This document shows, one piece after another, positions 13,610-21,164 of a stretch of DNA of 31,797 bases (positions within the stretch are counted from its first letter, which is position 1; each line of letters begins with the position of its first letter). The DNA is from Oscillospiraceae bacterium (GTDB taxonomy: Bacteria > Bacillota > Clostridia > Oscillospirales > UBA929). Location: positions 1 through 31,797 of the forward strand of contig WRCJ01000006.1 of NCBI GenBank assembly GCA_009784085.1, read 5' to 3'. Made by a program: the position numbers and the translations under genes. The notes beneath the pieces are model-generated. The model did no database searches, was not told where the DNA came from, and worked only from the letters and a program-made list of their open reading frames with translations.

Positions 13610-13616
13610 GTTGAGT

Positions 13617-13661
13617 ATGGTAAGTACGGTAAGTATGGTAAGTATGGTGCGTACGGCAAGT
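13617..13661. repeat. 9-bp repeat at the start of the phosphoesterase gene
   Basis: Five imperfect units of ATGGTAAGT / ACGGTAAGT. Because the unit contains ATG, changing the copy number would add or remove in-frame start codons. Confidence 0.85.
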
Positions 13662-14621
13662 ACGGCGGCATGTCGGCGTCCCATGGCATGGGTGGCGATA
13701 GCGGCCCTGCTCCTGCTCCTGCCCCTCGCCTCGGGTTGCGCGGCACCCGCGCCCACGCCCGCACCGGAGCTTACGCCCCCGGCGCAGGGGGCTTCGATCA
13801 CCTTCCTGTTTTTCAGCGACACCCAGGCACGCCCGGAAACCGGCGCCAACGCCAACGCCAACGCCAACGCCGGTGCCAACACCGGCATCGGCGCCTTGCT
13901 GACGGGGGCTGTGGCGGGCGAACCTCGGGCGGAGCTTGTGATATTCGGCGGCGACACGGTGGACGACGGCGGGGAGAGCGGGGATTGGGAAGCTTTCTGG
14001 CGGAACGCTTCCGAACCGCTGGACGGGCTGGTTGTCGCGGCAGTCCCGGGCAATCATGACAACCACGCCATGCTTGCCGAACAGTTCGCGTACCCCGCGC
14101 GGGCGCCGGCGTCGCCGGGCGAGGGCTTTTTCTACGCCATTGACATGGGCGGCGTACACTTTGTGATGCTGGACAGCAACATCATGGGGGCGGATCGGCA
14201 AGCGGACATCGATTGGTTGCGGGCGGATTTGGCCGGCGAGCCAGCGCAAAAGGCCAACTGGCGCGTCGCTGTCTTGCACCACCCCCTGTGGCCGCCCGTG
14301 AACAACCCTAAGGACATGGCGCGCGCCGAGACAATGCGCGAGAATTTCCTGCCCCTGCTGGAAGATTATGGGGTTGATTTGGTTTTATGCGGCCATCAGC
14401 ATGTCTATGCCCGCAGTCGGGCCCAAAATGGTATCGTCCAGATCATGGTGGCATCGGGGGCCAAGGAACCCTATCACGCGGACAACACGGAAGATATGGC
14501 CATAATCGGCGGCGCGCCCAGCTATCTGCGCATCACGGCGGACGCCGGGTCGCTCACCGTCACGGCCTTTGATGGAAACCACGCGGTTTTCGATACCTTA
14601 ACGATCTTGCCGAGGAGCTGA
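13617..14621 (+). CDS. Metallophosphoesterase lipoprotein
   Basis: About 334 residues, exported; lipobox LASGC with Cys41. Calcineurin-like phosphoesterase with all metal ligands in order: FFSDTQ (Asp68), GGDTVDDG, PGNHDNH, VLHHPLW and CGHQHVYAR. The two-metal site thus appears complete, and the protein resembles the purple-acid-phosphatase/CpdA-like branch; substrate unknown. The start is uncertain: ATG 13617 opens a 9-bp repeat coding for Met/Thr-Val-Ser, has no good ribosome binding site, and lies 7 nt after the previous stop. ATG 13683 just before the hydrophobic core is the alternative. A Gly-Ala-Asn repeat lies after the first strand. It sits between two paralogous lipoprotein genes of the redox operon. 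Confidence 0.85.
   Translation: MVSTVSMVSMVRTASTAACRRPMAWVAIAALLLLLPLASGCAAPAPTPAPELTPPAQGASITFLFFSDTQARPETGANANANANAGANTGIGALLTGAVAGEPRAELVIFGGDTVDDGGESGDWEAFWRNASEPLDGLVVAAVPGNHDNHAMLAEQFAYPARAPASPGEGFFYAIDMGGVHFVMLDSNIMGADRQADIDWLRADLAGEPAQKANWRVAVLHHPLWPPVNNPKDMARAETMRENFLPLLEDYGVDLVLCGHQHVYARSRAQNGIVQIMVASGAKEPYHADNTEDMAIIGGAPSYLRITADAGSLTVTAFDGNHAVFDTLTILPRS
13845..13868. repeat. 6-bp repeat x4 in the phosphoesterase gene
   Basis: Four perfect GCCAAC units (Ala-Asn), with degenerate continuation to about 13885. It lies in the loop between the first strand and the GGDT motif. Confidence 0.9.
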
Positions 14622-14623
14622 CG

Positions 14624-15613
14624 ATGAGGAGACCTATACGCATGGCACGCATGGCACGGCGTGGCGTTCGGGCGCAGTGGCCGCCGTTGCCGCCGTTGCG
14701 GTGGTTGCCGCCGTCGCCGATCTTGCCGCTGTCTCCGCTATCGCTGTTGTGGTTAATGCTATTATTGCTGTCGTTACTGTTGCCGCTGTCTTTTCTCGTG
14801 GCTTGCGCGGAAGATGGATCGCCCGCCCAGGCGTCCGGGACAGAAGCCGGGGATGGCGGCGCCTGGACGATCCGCGTGACGAACCCGGCGGGCGAGGAAC
14901 TCTGGCGTTTCGCCGAGGGCGATATGCCGGCATCCTTCGCCCATGCCTATTCCACCATCAACAACTGGCCCGCGGCCCGCTTCTACGCCGCGGAGGGCTG
15001 TTCTGTGGAAGATATCCTGCGGGCGAGCGGTGCATACGACACGGCCCAGCGGATCACCTTCCGGGCAAACGACGGCTATGAAGTCAGCCTGACCCGGGAG
15101 CAGTTGCTCTGTGCGCAATACTTCTACCCGTCCGTGGGCGAAAACGACGGCGGCGCCGAACCGGTTCGGCCCATCATTGCCTACCGGTGGCGCGAAGGGT
15201 CGGATGACATGGGCGACATCCGCGAGGACAAGCCCACCTTGATCATCGGGCAGCGCAATCCCTTCGAGCATACCAACCCTGCCTTTGTGGAGGGCGTGGC
15301 GGAGATCGTCGTGGACGGCGACGCCTGTGATGCATGGGCGGCGGCGACTACGTTTCCCTTGCCGGGCGCCATTGCCGCCGGGGAGACCGTGAAGCTACAG
15401 CATCCCGACTACGGCCTGGTCAAGCTGTTCTACACGTTGGACGGTAGCGATCCCACCATGTTGTCGGCCATGTACAACCCAAGCGTCTATCAGCCCGAGC
15501 TGAACGTGCCCATCCCGATTGAGGGGCCTACTGTCATCAAGGTGATAGCCGTCGGCTACGGGAAAAATGACAGCGAGGTCGCTGAATTTTCGTTTACGGT
15601 CTCGACGGGTTAG
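14624..15613 (+). CDS. Lipoprotein, second sulfite-oxidase-like plus chitobiase-C-like paralogue
   Basis: 329 residues. An unusually long, Pro/Leu-rich signal segment ends in lipobox LVAC (Cys61). The body resembles the 12227 product without its Pro-rich linker: HAYSTINNWPAARFYAAEGC, VEDILRASGAYDTAQRITFR, ANDGYEVSLTREQL, then the C-terminal YTLDGSDPTMLSAMYNPSVY beta-sandwich. The pair shares the STxNNWP segment, so they arose by duplication. As in the paralogue, no molybdenum-ligand cysteine is seen in the expected place. Good ribosome binding site GAGGAG 6 nt before ATG 14624, and only 2 nt after the phosphoesterase stop. Function unknown; likely an extracytoplasmic binding or electron-transfer partner. 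Confidence 0.75.
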   Translation: MRRPIRMARMARRGVRAQWPPLPPLRWLPPSPILPLSPLSLLWLMLLLLSLLLPLSFLVACAEDGSPAQASGTEAGDGGAWTIRVTNPAGEELWRFAEGDMPASFAHAYSTINNWPAARFYAAEGCSVEDILRASGAYDTAQRITFRANDGYEVSLTREQLLCAQYFYPSVGENDGGAEPVRPIIAYRWREGSDDMGDIREDKPTLIIGQRNPFEHTNPAFVEGVAEIVVDGDACDAWAAATTFPLPGAIAAGETVKLQHPDYGLVKLFYTLDGSDPTMLSAMYNPSVYQPELNVPIPIEGPTVIKVIAVGYGKNDSEVAEFSFTVSTG

Positions 15614-15617
15614 GGAT

Positions 15618-16832
15618 ATGATGAATCAGACGCGGACAACAACAACAACAATAAAAACACCCCTTGCCGGGCGCCTGATCCCCATGTTGGCGGCGGCCTC
15701 CCTTTCCCTGTTCCTGCCCCTATCCCTATTCCTGTTCGCGGGCGTTGCCGGCGTGGCCGTCGGCTGTGCCGCACCGCCGGATCTGCTAGACAGCGGGGAC
15801 GCCGACTATGAGGCGCAGGTCATACAAATCGAGGGGCTACGCGAGTTGGGCGGCGGTATCGCCGAAGTTAGCGTGGCCGAGATGCGCACCCTTCCGCAAC
15901 ATGAGCTTGACGCCAGCTACCGGCGCACCACCGGGCTATATGAAGAGTTCCATATGTCCGGCCCGCTACTCGAAAGCGTTGTCGCTTTGGCCGGCGGCGA
16001 TTTGCGGGACTACGCCGGCTTGGGGATAATCGGCCGCGACAACTATTACTGCCTGTTTTCCCGCGAGGTGCTGGGCGACACGCCCGATCTACTGCTGGCG
16101 TTGGTTATCGACGGGCAATACAAGCTGGATGCGGACAATGCCCCGGCCCGCGCCGCCGTACCCGGGCAGTTCGGGCCATATTGGGTCAAGCAAGTGGCCA
16201 AATTGGTGTTGTACGAAGAAATCCCGGAAAAGAAGATCACCAGCGTATGGGTGTTTCAAAACCTCACGGCGGGCATCGCGGCCGTGGACTACGAATACTA
16301 CGGCGCGACGGATCGCGCCATCGATCTGGAGCAGTTGTTCTCCCGCTTGGACTATGTGGACAGCCGGGCTTTTTTCACGATGAAATCGGCGGACGGGTTT
16401 CAAAAAGACGAAGCCATGGGCATCGTCAAGTCGCGCTATTACATCAAGATCGACGGGGAAGACGCGCCCACCAACGTGGCCCCCTACATCCAGCTGGGCA
16501 TGAACGTGCAGAGGATCGCCTGGATCTCCACCAGTAACGACGCCGCTGTCTTCCCATATATGCTGACGAAATACATGGACACAGCCATGGTGGGCGGGCA
16601 GGCAGGGATCCCGCTGGACGAGGTGCTCTACGAGGTGGGGGTGGACACGGTCAAAGCCGCCGAATTCGAACTGATAGGCATTAATGGCCAGCGTGTCCGG
16701 GCGCGCGGCGCCGACCTGGGCGGCGCGGTGCTGATTCCCACAGCCGGCGGCGGCGCCGGCGTGGCTTGGATGCCCGGGCATGATTATCCCGCCGTGGAGG
16801 AGTTGCTTCGTGTGAAGCTCGTGGAATCATGA
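15618..16832 (+). CDS. Lipoprotein with two sulfite-oxidase-like segments
   Basis: About 404 residues. Signal with lipobox AVGC (Cys50). Two regions show the same domain logic. The first (about 60-225) has VSVAEMRTLPQHELDAS, MSGPLLESVVALAGGDLRD, GRDNYYCLFSREVL and GPYWVKQVAKLVLYEE. The second (about 230-404) has a more diverged front and GIPLDEVLYEVGVDTVKAAE, FELIGINGQRVRARGADLGG. The xGxPLxxLLxxxG element is the hallmark that links them to the two preceding lipoproteins. ATG 15618 is followed at once by ATG 15621, which has better spacing from AGGGA. The last four bases overlap the next gene. Function unknown. Confidence 0.65.
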   Translation: MMNQTRTTTTTIKTPLAGRLIPMLAAASLSLFLPLSLFLFAGVAGVAVGCAAPPDLLDSGDADYEAQVIQIEGLRELGGGIAEVSVAEMRTLPQHELDASYRRTTGLYEEFHMSGPLLESVVALAGGDLRDYAGLGIIGRDNYYCLFSREVLGDTPDLLLALVIDGQYKLDADNAPARAAVPGQFGPYWVKQVAKLVLYEEIPEKKITSVWVFQNLTAGIAAVDYEYYGATDRAIDLEQLFSRLDYVDSRAFFTMKSADGFQKDEAMGIVKSRYYIKIDGEDAPTNVAPYIQLGMNVQRIAWISTSNDAAVFPYMLTKYMDTAMVGGQAGIPLDEVLYEVGVDTVKAAEFELIGINGQRVRARGADLGGAVLIPTAGGGAGVAWMPGHDYPAVEELLRVKLVES

Positions 16833-17971
16833 CGCCGCTATGGCTCGCGGTGAAAAGGCGGGCGTCGGCGTGGTTACCGGGGCAGCCGGGGCAACCGTGG
16901 CGGCCGTGGCGGCTGTGGCGGTCGGCGTTGCCCTGGCAGCCGGGGCTGCTGGGGTTGCTGGCAACTCTGTTGCTGATGTTGCCCGCTTGCGGCGCCGCGG
17001 ATACCGCCCTGACCGAGGCGGAAGGGGCGGCTGTGTCGTCGATCTGCGGCGTGGCGGCTTCGGCCCTCGAGGACATCAGCCGGGAGGTGTTGACGCAGGA
17101 GCTGTCCGGGAAGTTCCCGGCTGTGGACAAGGTGTATCGGCACCAGGATCAGGATCAGGATCTGTATGTGTTTGTTGTCAGCCCCGTGGCTTACAACGGG
17201 CCTGTCGCCATGGTTTTGGCCATAGACGGCGAAACCGGCAAGAGCGTGGGGTTGCAAATCCTCTCGCACAACGAGACGCCCCATTATGTGCGGGATATGG
17301 AGAGCGCCTGGTTCACTCGGCGTTTCGCCGGCAAGCCCGCGGAGTTATACTTGCGGCTGGCGCGGCTAAAAGCCAACAGCGAGCAGGATATCGTGGCCAT
17401 CACCGGCGCCACGGTCACCACCGAGGGCGTGATCAATGGCGTGAACGCCGCCTTTGGCGTGTACCAGGAAGCGGTGTTGGGGCGGATCGCCGGGGATGTG
17501 CCCTACATGGTGCGCTTTGAGCCAGCCGAAGGCGATGGGCCGACAGAGACAGGTAGCTTGGCGATACGCGCCCATGGCCTGGTTCTAGCGGAAATTGGCA
17601 TGGGGGAACTCAAGGAGTTGCCTGCCGTGAAACGCACGATGAGCATCCATTCTTCCGCCGGCACCACCCAGCATGTGTTCCGGGGCACGTTGCTCTCCCA
17701 TGTGTTGGATCTCGCCGATCCCAGCTTCGCGGAGCGTTTCGGCTGGGTGTTGGCGGTGGGCGTGGACGATTACCTCTCCCATATCTCCATGGAGGAGGTG
17801 TTGGCGGAAAACAGCGTCTACATCATGTACGAGGACAACGGCGAGCCCTTGCCCAAGAAAAACGGCGAACCGGGCGCCCTGCGTATTGTGGTGCTGGATG
17901 ATGTGTTTGGCCAGCGATTCACCAATTACCTGCTGGAAATTGTACTGGAAAACGAGGATGCCTTGGGATGA
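16829..17971 (+). CDS. FMN-binding (flavinylated) lipoprotein, RnfG-like, with sulfite-oxidase-like tail
   Basis: 380 residues, exported. A Trp/Pro-rich segment with another PGQPGQP run precedes the hydrophobic core and lipobox LPAC (Cys54). The FMN-binding domain (about 85-235) resembles RnfG/NqrC: GPVAMVLAIDGETGKSVGLQ, ILSHNETPHYV and the flavinylation motif T-G-A-T-V-T at 192-197, where ApbE would attach FMN by a phosphoester bond to Thr197. The C-terminal 140 residues (GELKELPAVKRTMSIHSSAG, FRGTLLSHVLDLA, LRIVVLDDVFGQRFTN) look like another copy of the sulfite-oxidase-like fold. A 6-bp repeat gives Gln-Asp-Gln-Asp-Gln-Asp at 17144-17161. Start ATG overlaps the previous stop; the stop overlaps the next start. 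Confidence 0.88.
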   Translation: MTPLWLAVKRRASAWLPGQPGQPWRPWRLWRSALPWQPGLLGLLATLLLMLPACGAADTALTEAEGAAVSSICGVAASALEDISREVLTQELSGKFPAVDKVYRHQDQDQDLYVFVVSPVAYNGPVAMVLAIDGETGKSVGLQILSHNETPHYVRDMESAWFTRRFAGKPAELYLRLARLKANSEQDIVAITGATVTTEGVINGVNAAFGVYQEAVLGRIAGDVPYMVRFEPAEGDGPTETGSLAIRAHGLVLAEIGMGELKELPAVKRTMSIHSSAGTTQHVFRGTLLSHVLDLADPSFAERFGWVLAVGVDDYLSHISMEEVLAENSVYIMYEDNGEPLPKKNGEPGALRIVVLDDVFGQRFTNYLLEIVLENEDALG

Positions 17972-18237
17972 ACAAACCTAAGAATAAATCGAGGAGAACG
18001 CTGTCCGCCAAAGCGGTGCTATCGATCCTGCTGTTGCTGGGCTTCCTTTTTATGGCCCTCACCGGCGCGCTTCTCTATTTTGGGAAAACAGGGATGTTGT
18101 GGGGGATTCCCCGCGGCGCGTGGCGGCAAGCGCATGCCGTCGCGGCCCTTGCCCTGTGCGCCCTTGTCGTCGCGCACCTAGTCCTCAACCGCCGGATCCT
18201 CTGGCGCGAACTTTGCGCCTTGTTTGGACGCAAATGA
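17968..18237 (+). CDS. Small two-helix membrane protein, DUF4405-like cytochrome-b type
   Basis: 89 residues with a basic N-terminus and two membrane helices: AVLSILLLLGFLFMALTGAL and HAVAALALCALVVAHLVLNR. Histidines at the start and near the end of the second helix (RQAHAVAAL... VAHLVLNRR) fit heme ligands of DUF4405 proteins, which frequently accompany flavinylated FMN-binding proteins. It would carry electrons from the quinone pool or a dehydrogenase to the flavinylated lipoprotein. ATGA overlaps join it to the genes on both sides. Family call is by pattern; heme binding is inferred. Confidence 0.75.
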   Translation: MNKPKNKSRRTLSAKAVLSILLLLGFLFMALTGALLYFGKTGMLWGIPRGAWRQAHAVAALALCALVVAHLVLNRRILWRELCALFGRK

Positions 18238-19343
18238 GGAAGGGGAGGGTGCGGGTGAAGGCAAAGGCGAAGGGGAAAGGGAAGTGGAACGCGAAGGCAA
18301 AGGCGTTCCGCAGGGGATGCGGCGCAGGGGTGCTTGCGTTGCTTTGCGCCATGATGCCCCTGGGCGGTTGCGCGGCGCCGGCGCCGGCGCCGGAGTCCGT
18401 CAGCGAGACCCGCTTGCTGATGGATACGGTCTGTACCATCACGCTGTACGGCCAAAACGCCGACCGGCCCCTGCTTACCGAATGCCTCGATCTATGCTTT
18501 TCGTACGAAACCCTGCTCAGCCGCACCTGGGAGGGCAGCGATATTTGGCGTATCAATCATGCGGGGGGACAGCCGGTGGACGTGGATCCCCGCACCGCCG
18601 AGGTGCTTCGGGCGGCCTTGGCCTTTGGCGATCTATCCGGTGGTATGTTTGATATCACAATCGGGCGGGTGAGTAGCCTGTGGGCCTTTGGCGGCGGCGG
18701 GGCCGGCAGCGGGGCTGTCCCCCCCGGCGACGAGTTGGAAGAGGCGCTGGCCACCGTGGACTACCGGCAGGTGACCGTATCGGGGAACACGGTACAGCTG
18801 GCGCAGGCGGAAGCTTGGTTGGATTTGGGCGGCATCGCCAAGGGCTACATCGCCGATCAGCTGGCCGCCTTTCTCAGGGAGCGGAGCGTGGGCGGCGCCG
18901 TGATTAACTTGGGCGGCAATGTGGTGACGGTGGGGCGCAAGCCGGATGGCAGTTTATGGCGGGTAGGCGTCAAGGAACCCTTCGGCGAGGAAGGCGCCTT
19001 GTTGGGCATCCTATCCACCGGGGAAGGGTCTGTCGTCACTTCGGGCATTTATGAGAGGCATTTTGTGGAAGGCGGCGTGCATTACCACCATATCCTCGAC
19101 CCTGCCACGGGGTTCCCGGTGCAAAACGATGTGGTCAGCGTCACCGTGATATCCGAAAACTCCATGGAGGGCGATGCCCTCTCCACCATTTTCTTGCTGG
19201 TGGGCAGCGAGGCGGCGTTGGCGTTGCTGGAAAGCCTCCCTGGCGTGACAGGGGCGTTGGTGCTACGCGGCGACGGGGAGCTGATCCCGTGGGGGGAGAT
19301 AGCGTTCGAAAGCGCGCCCGCACATGCAAAAGGAACCAAGTGA
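18234..19343 (+). CDS. apbE: FAD:protein FMN transferase ApbE
   Basis: Flavin transferase that moves FMN from FAD onto a Ser/Thr of exported proteins; here a lipoprotein outside the membrane. About 369 residues. Lys/Gly/Ala repeats from a 6-bp satellite (18250-18305) form a very basic n-region, followed by a hydrophobic core and lipobox GGC (Cys46). Family features: LLMDTVCTITLYG, SYETLLSRTWEGSDIWRIN, GGMFDITIGRVSSLWAFGGG, WLDLGGIAKGYIAD, VINLGGNVVTVG, SGIYERHF and YHHILDPATGFP, then MEGDALSTIFLL with the metal-binding Asp. Last gene of the operon; its substrate is very probably the FMN-binding lipoprotein at 16829. The ATG overlaps the previous stop. Confidence 0.95.
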   Translation: MRKGRVRVKAKAKGKGKWNAKAKAFRRGCGAGVLALLCAMMPLGGCAAPAPAPESVSETRLLMDTVCTITLYGQNADRPLLTECLDLCFSYETLLSRTWEGSDIWRINHAGGQPVDVDPRTAEVLRAALAFGDLSGGMFDITIGRVSSLWAFGGGGAGSGAVPPGDELEEALATVDYRQVTVSGNTVQLAQAEAWLDLGGIAKGYIADQLAAFLRERSVGGAVINLGGNVVTVGRKPDGSLWRVGVKEPFGEEGALLGILSTGEGSVVTSGIYERHFVEGGVHYHHILDPATGFPVQNDVVSVTVISENSMEGDALSTIFLLVGSEAALALLESLPGVTGALVLRGDGELIPWGEIAFESAPAHAKGTK

Positions 19344-19366
19344 GCTGGGGTCACCTGGTTCCTTTT
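19328..19366 (+). terminator. Terminator hairpin overlapping the apbE stop
   Basis: Perfect 11-bp arms AAAAGGAACCA (19328-19338) and TGGTTCCTTTT (19356-19366) with an inner GTGA/TCAC pair. The downstream arm ends in TTTT. The left arm contains the last codons of apbE and the stop codon lies in the loop. The A/T symmetry means it could work in both directions. Confidence 0.75.
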
Positions 19367-19836
19367 GGTATTTCGTCTCCTTATGTTTTGTCAAGGTGTT
19401 GGAGGTCACCTGACAGAACGGAGTACAGAGCGGTGTCAAGTTATCTCGCGGTATCGCGGTGTCAACTAATCTTGCGGTATCAACGTATATCAAATGATGG
19501 GCGGAAAGATTATGAGGGCAGGGCGCTCATTTGTTCGGAAAAGTTTTCCGTTTACAGCGGCGCCCCTGCCACATCATAATATTTACCAAAAGGAGAGTCG
19601 CATAACCCATCGTCCAAGCGAGGTGGCTTTTGCGCTTTCTCGATGTTTGGGGGGCTTGTTGTTTTCGTATATTCATCGTAACCTATTTTTCTTTGGATTG
19701 CTACTACCCATGCGGGTAGTTTTCCACTGCCTTGCAAGGTTTTGGCGGGTAGGAAACAGGACAAAAGGGGTAGGGTACTTGTGCTTTTGCATGAAATCAT
19801 ATATAATTAGAGTAAACGTATTGGAAGTGGTTTTTT
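19367..19836. other. Gene-free spacer with a 26-bp duplication
   Basis: About 470 nt without a supported gene. A 26-bp unit is repeated in tandem (19430-19455 and 19456-19481; each starts GCGGTGTCAA and ends GCGGTATC). A hairpin ACTACCC-ATGC-GGGTAGT followed by TTTT lies at about 19705-19726. GGTCACCTG occurs at 19349-19357 and again near 19414. An open frame crosses into the Nudix gene but shows no coding character. Confidence 0.5.
19779..19807 (+). promoter_or_regulatory. Promoter of the nudix-walRK operon
   Basis: Perfect TATAAT (19802-19807) with a weak -35 TTGTGC (19779-19784) at 17-bp spacing, 29 nt upstream of the Nudix start. Confidence 0.55.
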
Positions 19837-20403
19837 TTGGAATTGCGGGAGGCCCGCCTGGACGGCCAGACACTGTACAGGGGGAAAATCGTGAACGTGC
19901 GCGTGGATAGCGTCGCGCTCCCGGACGGTCGGACGGCCACCCGGGAGGTCGTCGAGCATCCCGGGGGCGTGGCCGTTGTCGCGGTGACAGACGCCGGCGA
20001 GGTATTTACCGTGCGGCAATATCGATATCCCTTCGGCGAGGTGACGCGGGAAATACCGGCGGGCAAACTGGAACCTGGGGAGGATCCCCTCGCATGCGCC
20101 CTGCGGGAGCTTCGGGAGGAGACAGGGTATGTGTGCGGCCGCATGGAGCCCTTAGGGGTGATATATGCGTCCCCGGGCGTATATACTGAGAAATTGCATC
20201 TCTATTTGGCCTTGGATCTCACCTTTGTCGGCCAAAAATTGGACGACGGTGAGTTTCTGCATGTCGAATCGACGCCGTTGCAGGAGCTTGTCAGCCAGGC
20301 CGCGAGCAACGAGATCAAAGACGCCAAGACCATCATAGGCATTATGCTCGCCCAAGGGCGGATCGGGCGGCCGCAACGGGAAGGGGGGCGCGGGGGTGCC
20401 TGA
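19837..20403 (+). CDS. nudF: Nudix hydrolase, ADP-ribose pyrophosphatase type
   Basis: 188 residues. Hydrolyses ADP-ribose or related nucleoside diphosphate sugars to AMP and a phosphosugar. The layout is that of bacterial ADPRases: LYRGKIVNVRVDSVALPDG, REVVEHPGGVAVVAV, VRQYRYPFGEVTREIPAGK, and the Nudix box G76-x5-E-x7-REL-x-EE-x-G97. A conserved Pro-Gly-Val-Tyr loop follows (YASPGVYTEKLHLYLA). No ATG exists; TTG at 19837 follows GGAAGTGG by 6 nt. A run of eight T lies just between this site and the start. The Gly/Arg-rich end overlaps the next gene by 8 nt. Confidence 0.9.
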   Translation: MELREARLDGQTLYRGKIVNVRVDSVALPDGRTATREVVEHPGGVAVVAVTDAGEVFTVRQYRYPFGEVTREIPAGKLEPGEDPLACALRELREETGYVCGRMEPLGVIYASPGVYTEKLHLYLALDLTFVGQKLDDGEFLHVESTPLQELVSQAASNEIKDAKTIIGIMLAQGRIGRPQREGGRGGA

Positions 20404-21151
20404 AAAAATCCTGATTGTAGAAGACGAGCGGGCCATCGTGGATATTCTCACCTTCAACCTGAAGAGGGAGGGGTACGATGTTTTGCAAGCCGGGGACGGC
20501 GAGAGCGGGCTCGCCTTGATACAAAAGGAAAACCCGGATTTGGTGCTGTTGGACATCATGTTGCCCGGCTTGGATGGGTTTTCCGTGTGCCGTCGCCTGC
20601 GCCAGGAGGGCGCCGGCGTGCCGATCATCATTTTAACCGCCCGGGAGGATGAGTCCGACAAGGTGCGGGGCCTGGAGCTGGGCGCCGACGACTATATCAC
20701 GAAACCCTTCTCCATGCGGGAACTCCTCGCGCGCGTGCGCGCCAACATGCGCCGCACCGCCATCGGCGAGGGTGGCGGCGCCCCAACGGCAACGGCAACG
20801 GCAACGGCGCCAGGCGGCGACGATCGCCTGTTGCGCTGCGGCCCCCTGTCGTTGCACCTGGGCCGCGCGGAGGCCTATAAAAACGGATCGCCGCTGTCCC
20901 TGACCAGCCGCGAGATCGATTTGCTCGCGTTTTTCATGCGCCGGCAGGATCAAGTGATATCCCGCGAGTCCCTGATGCGCGAGGTGTGGAACTACGACTA
21001 CTTTGGCGACCTGCGCACGGTGGATGTGGCTGTCCGCCGCCTGCGGGAGAAGATCGAGGACGATCCGGGGGAGCCGCGCTTCCTGCTGACGCGCCGGGGG
21101 ATAGGGTATTTGCTGGCGTCGCCGCAAAATAATATATTGGATACTATATAG
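20396..21151 (+). CDS. OmpR-family response regulator (WalR/PhoP-like)
   Basis: 251 residues. The receiver domain has acidic pocket EDE (9-11), phospho-acceptor Asp53 in LVLLDIMLPG, Thr in ILTARED and KPFSMRELLARV. The C-terminal winged-helix domain has LTSREIDLLAFFMRR and RTVDVAVRRLREKIEDDP. The linker carries a (Thr-Ala)4 microsatellite. GTG start at 20396 overlaps the Nudix gene. With the downstream kinase and YycH-like protein it resembles the WalRK cell-wall homeostasis set, but phoPR genes look alike, so no symbol is given. Confidence 0.92.
   Translation: MPEKILIVEDERAIVDILTFNLKREGYDVLQAGDGESGLALIQKENPDLVLLDIMLPGLDGFSVCRRLRQEGAGVPIIILTAREDESDKVRGLELGADDYITKPFSMRELLARVRANMRRTAIGEGGGAPTATATATAPGGDDRLLRCGPLSLHLGRAEAYKNGSPLSLTSREIDLLAFFMRRQDQVISRESLMREVWNYDYFGDLRTVDVAVRRLREKIEDDPGEPRFLLTRRGIGYLLASPQNNILDTI
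20785..20808. repeat. 6-bp repeat x4 in the response regulator linker
   Basis: Four perfect AACGGC units encoding Thr-Ala between the receiver and DNA-binding domains. Confidence 0.9.
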
Positions 21152-21164
21152 GTGGGGGAAGGAT

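Noticed and set aside
19494..19910. Open frame of 138 codons running into the Nudix gene
   Set aside because: Overlaps the Nudix start in another frame, crosses a hairpin and a promoter, and has no family resemblance.
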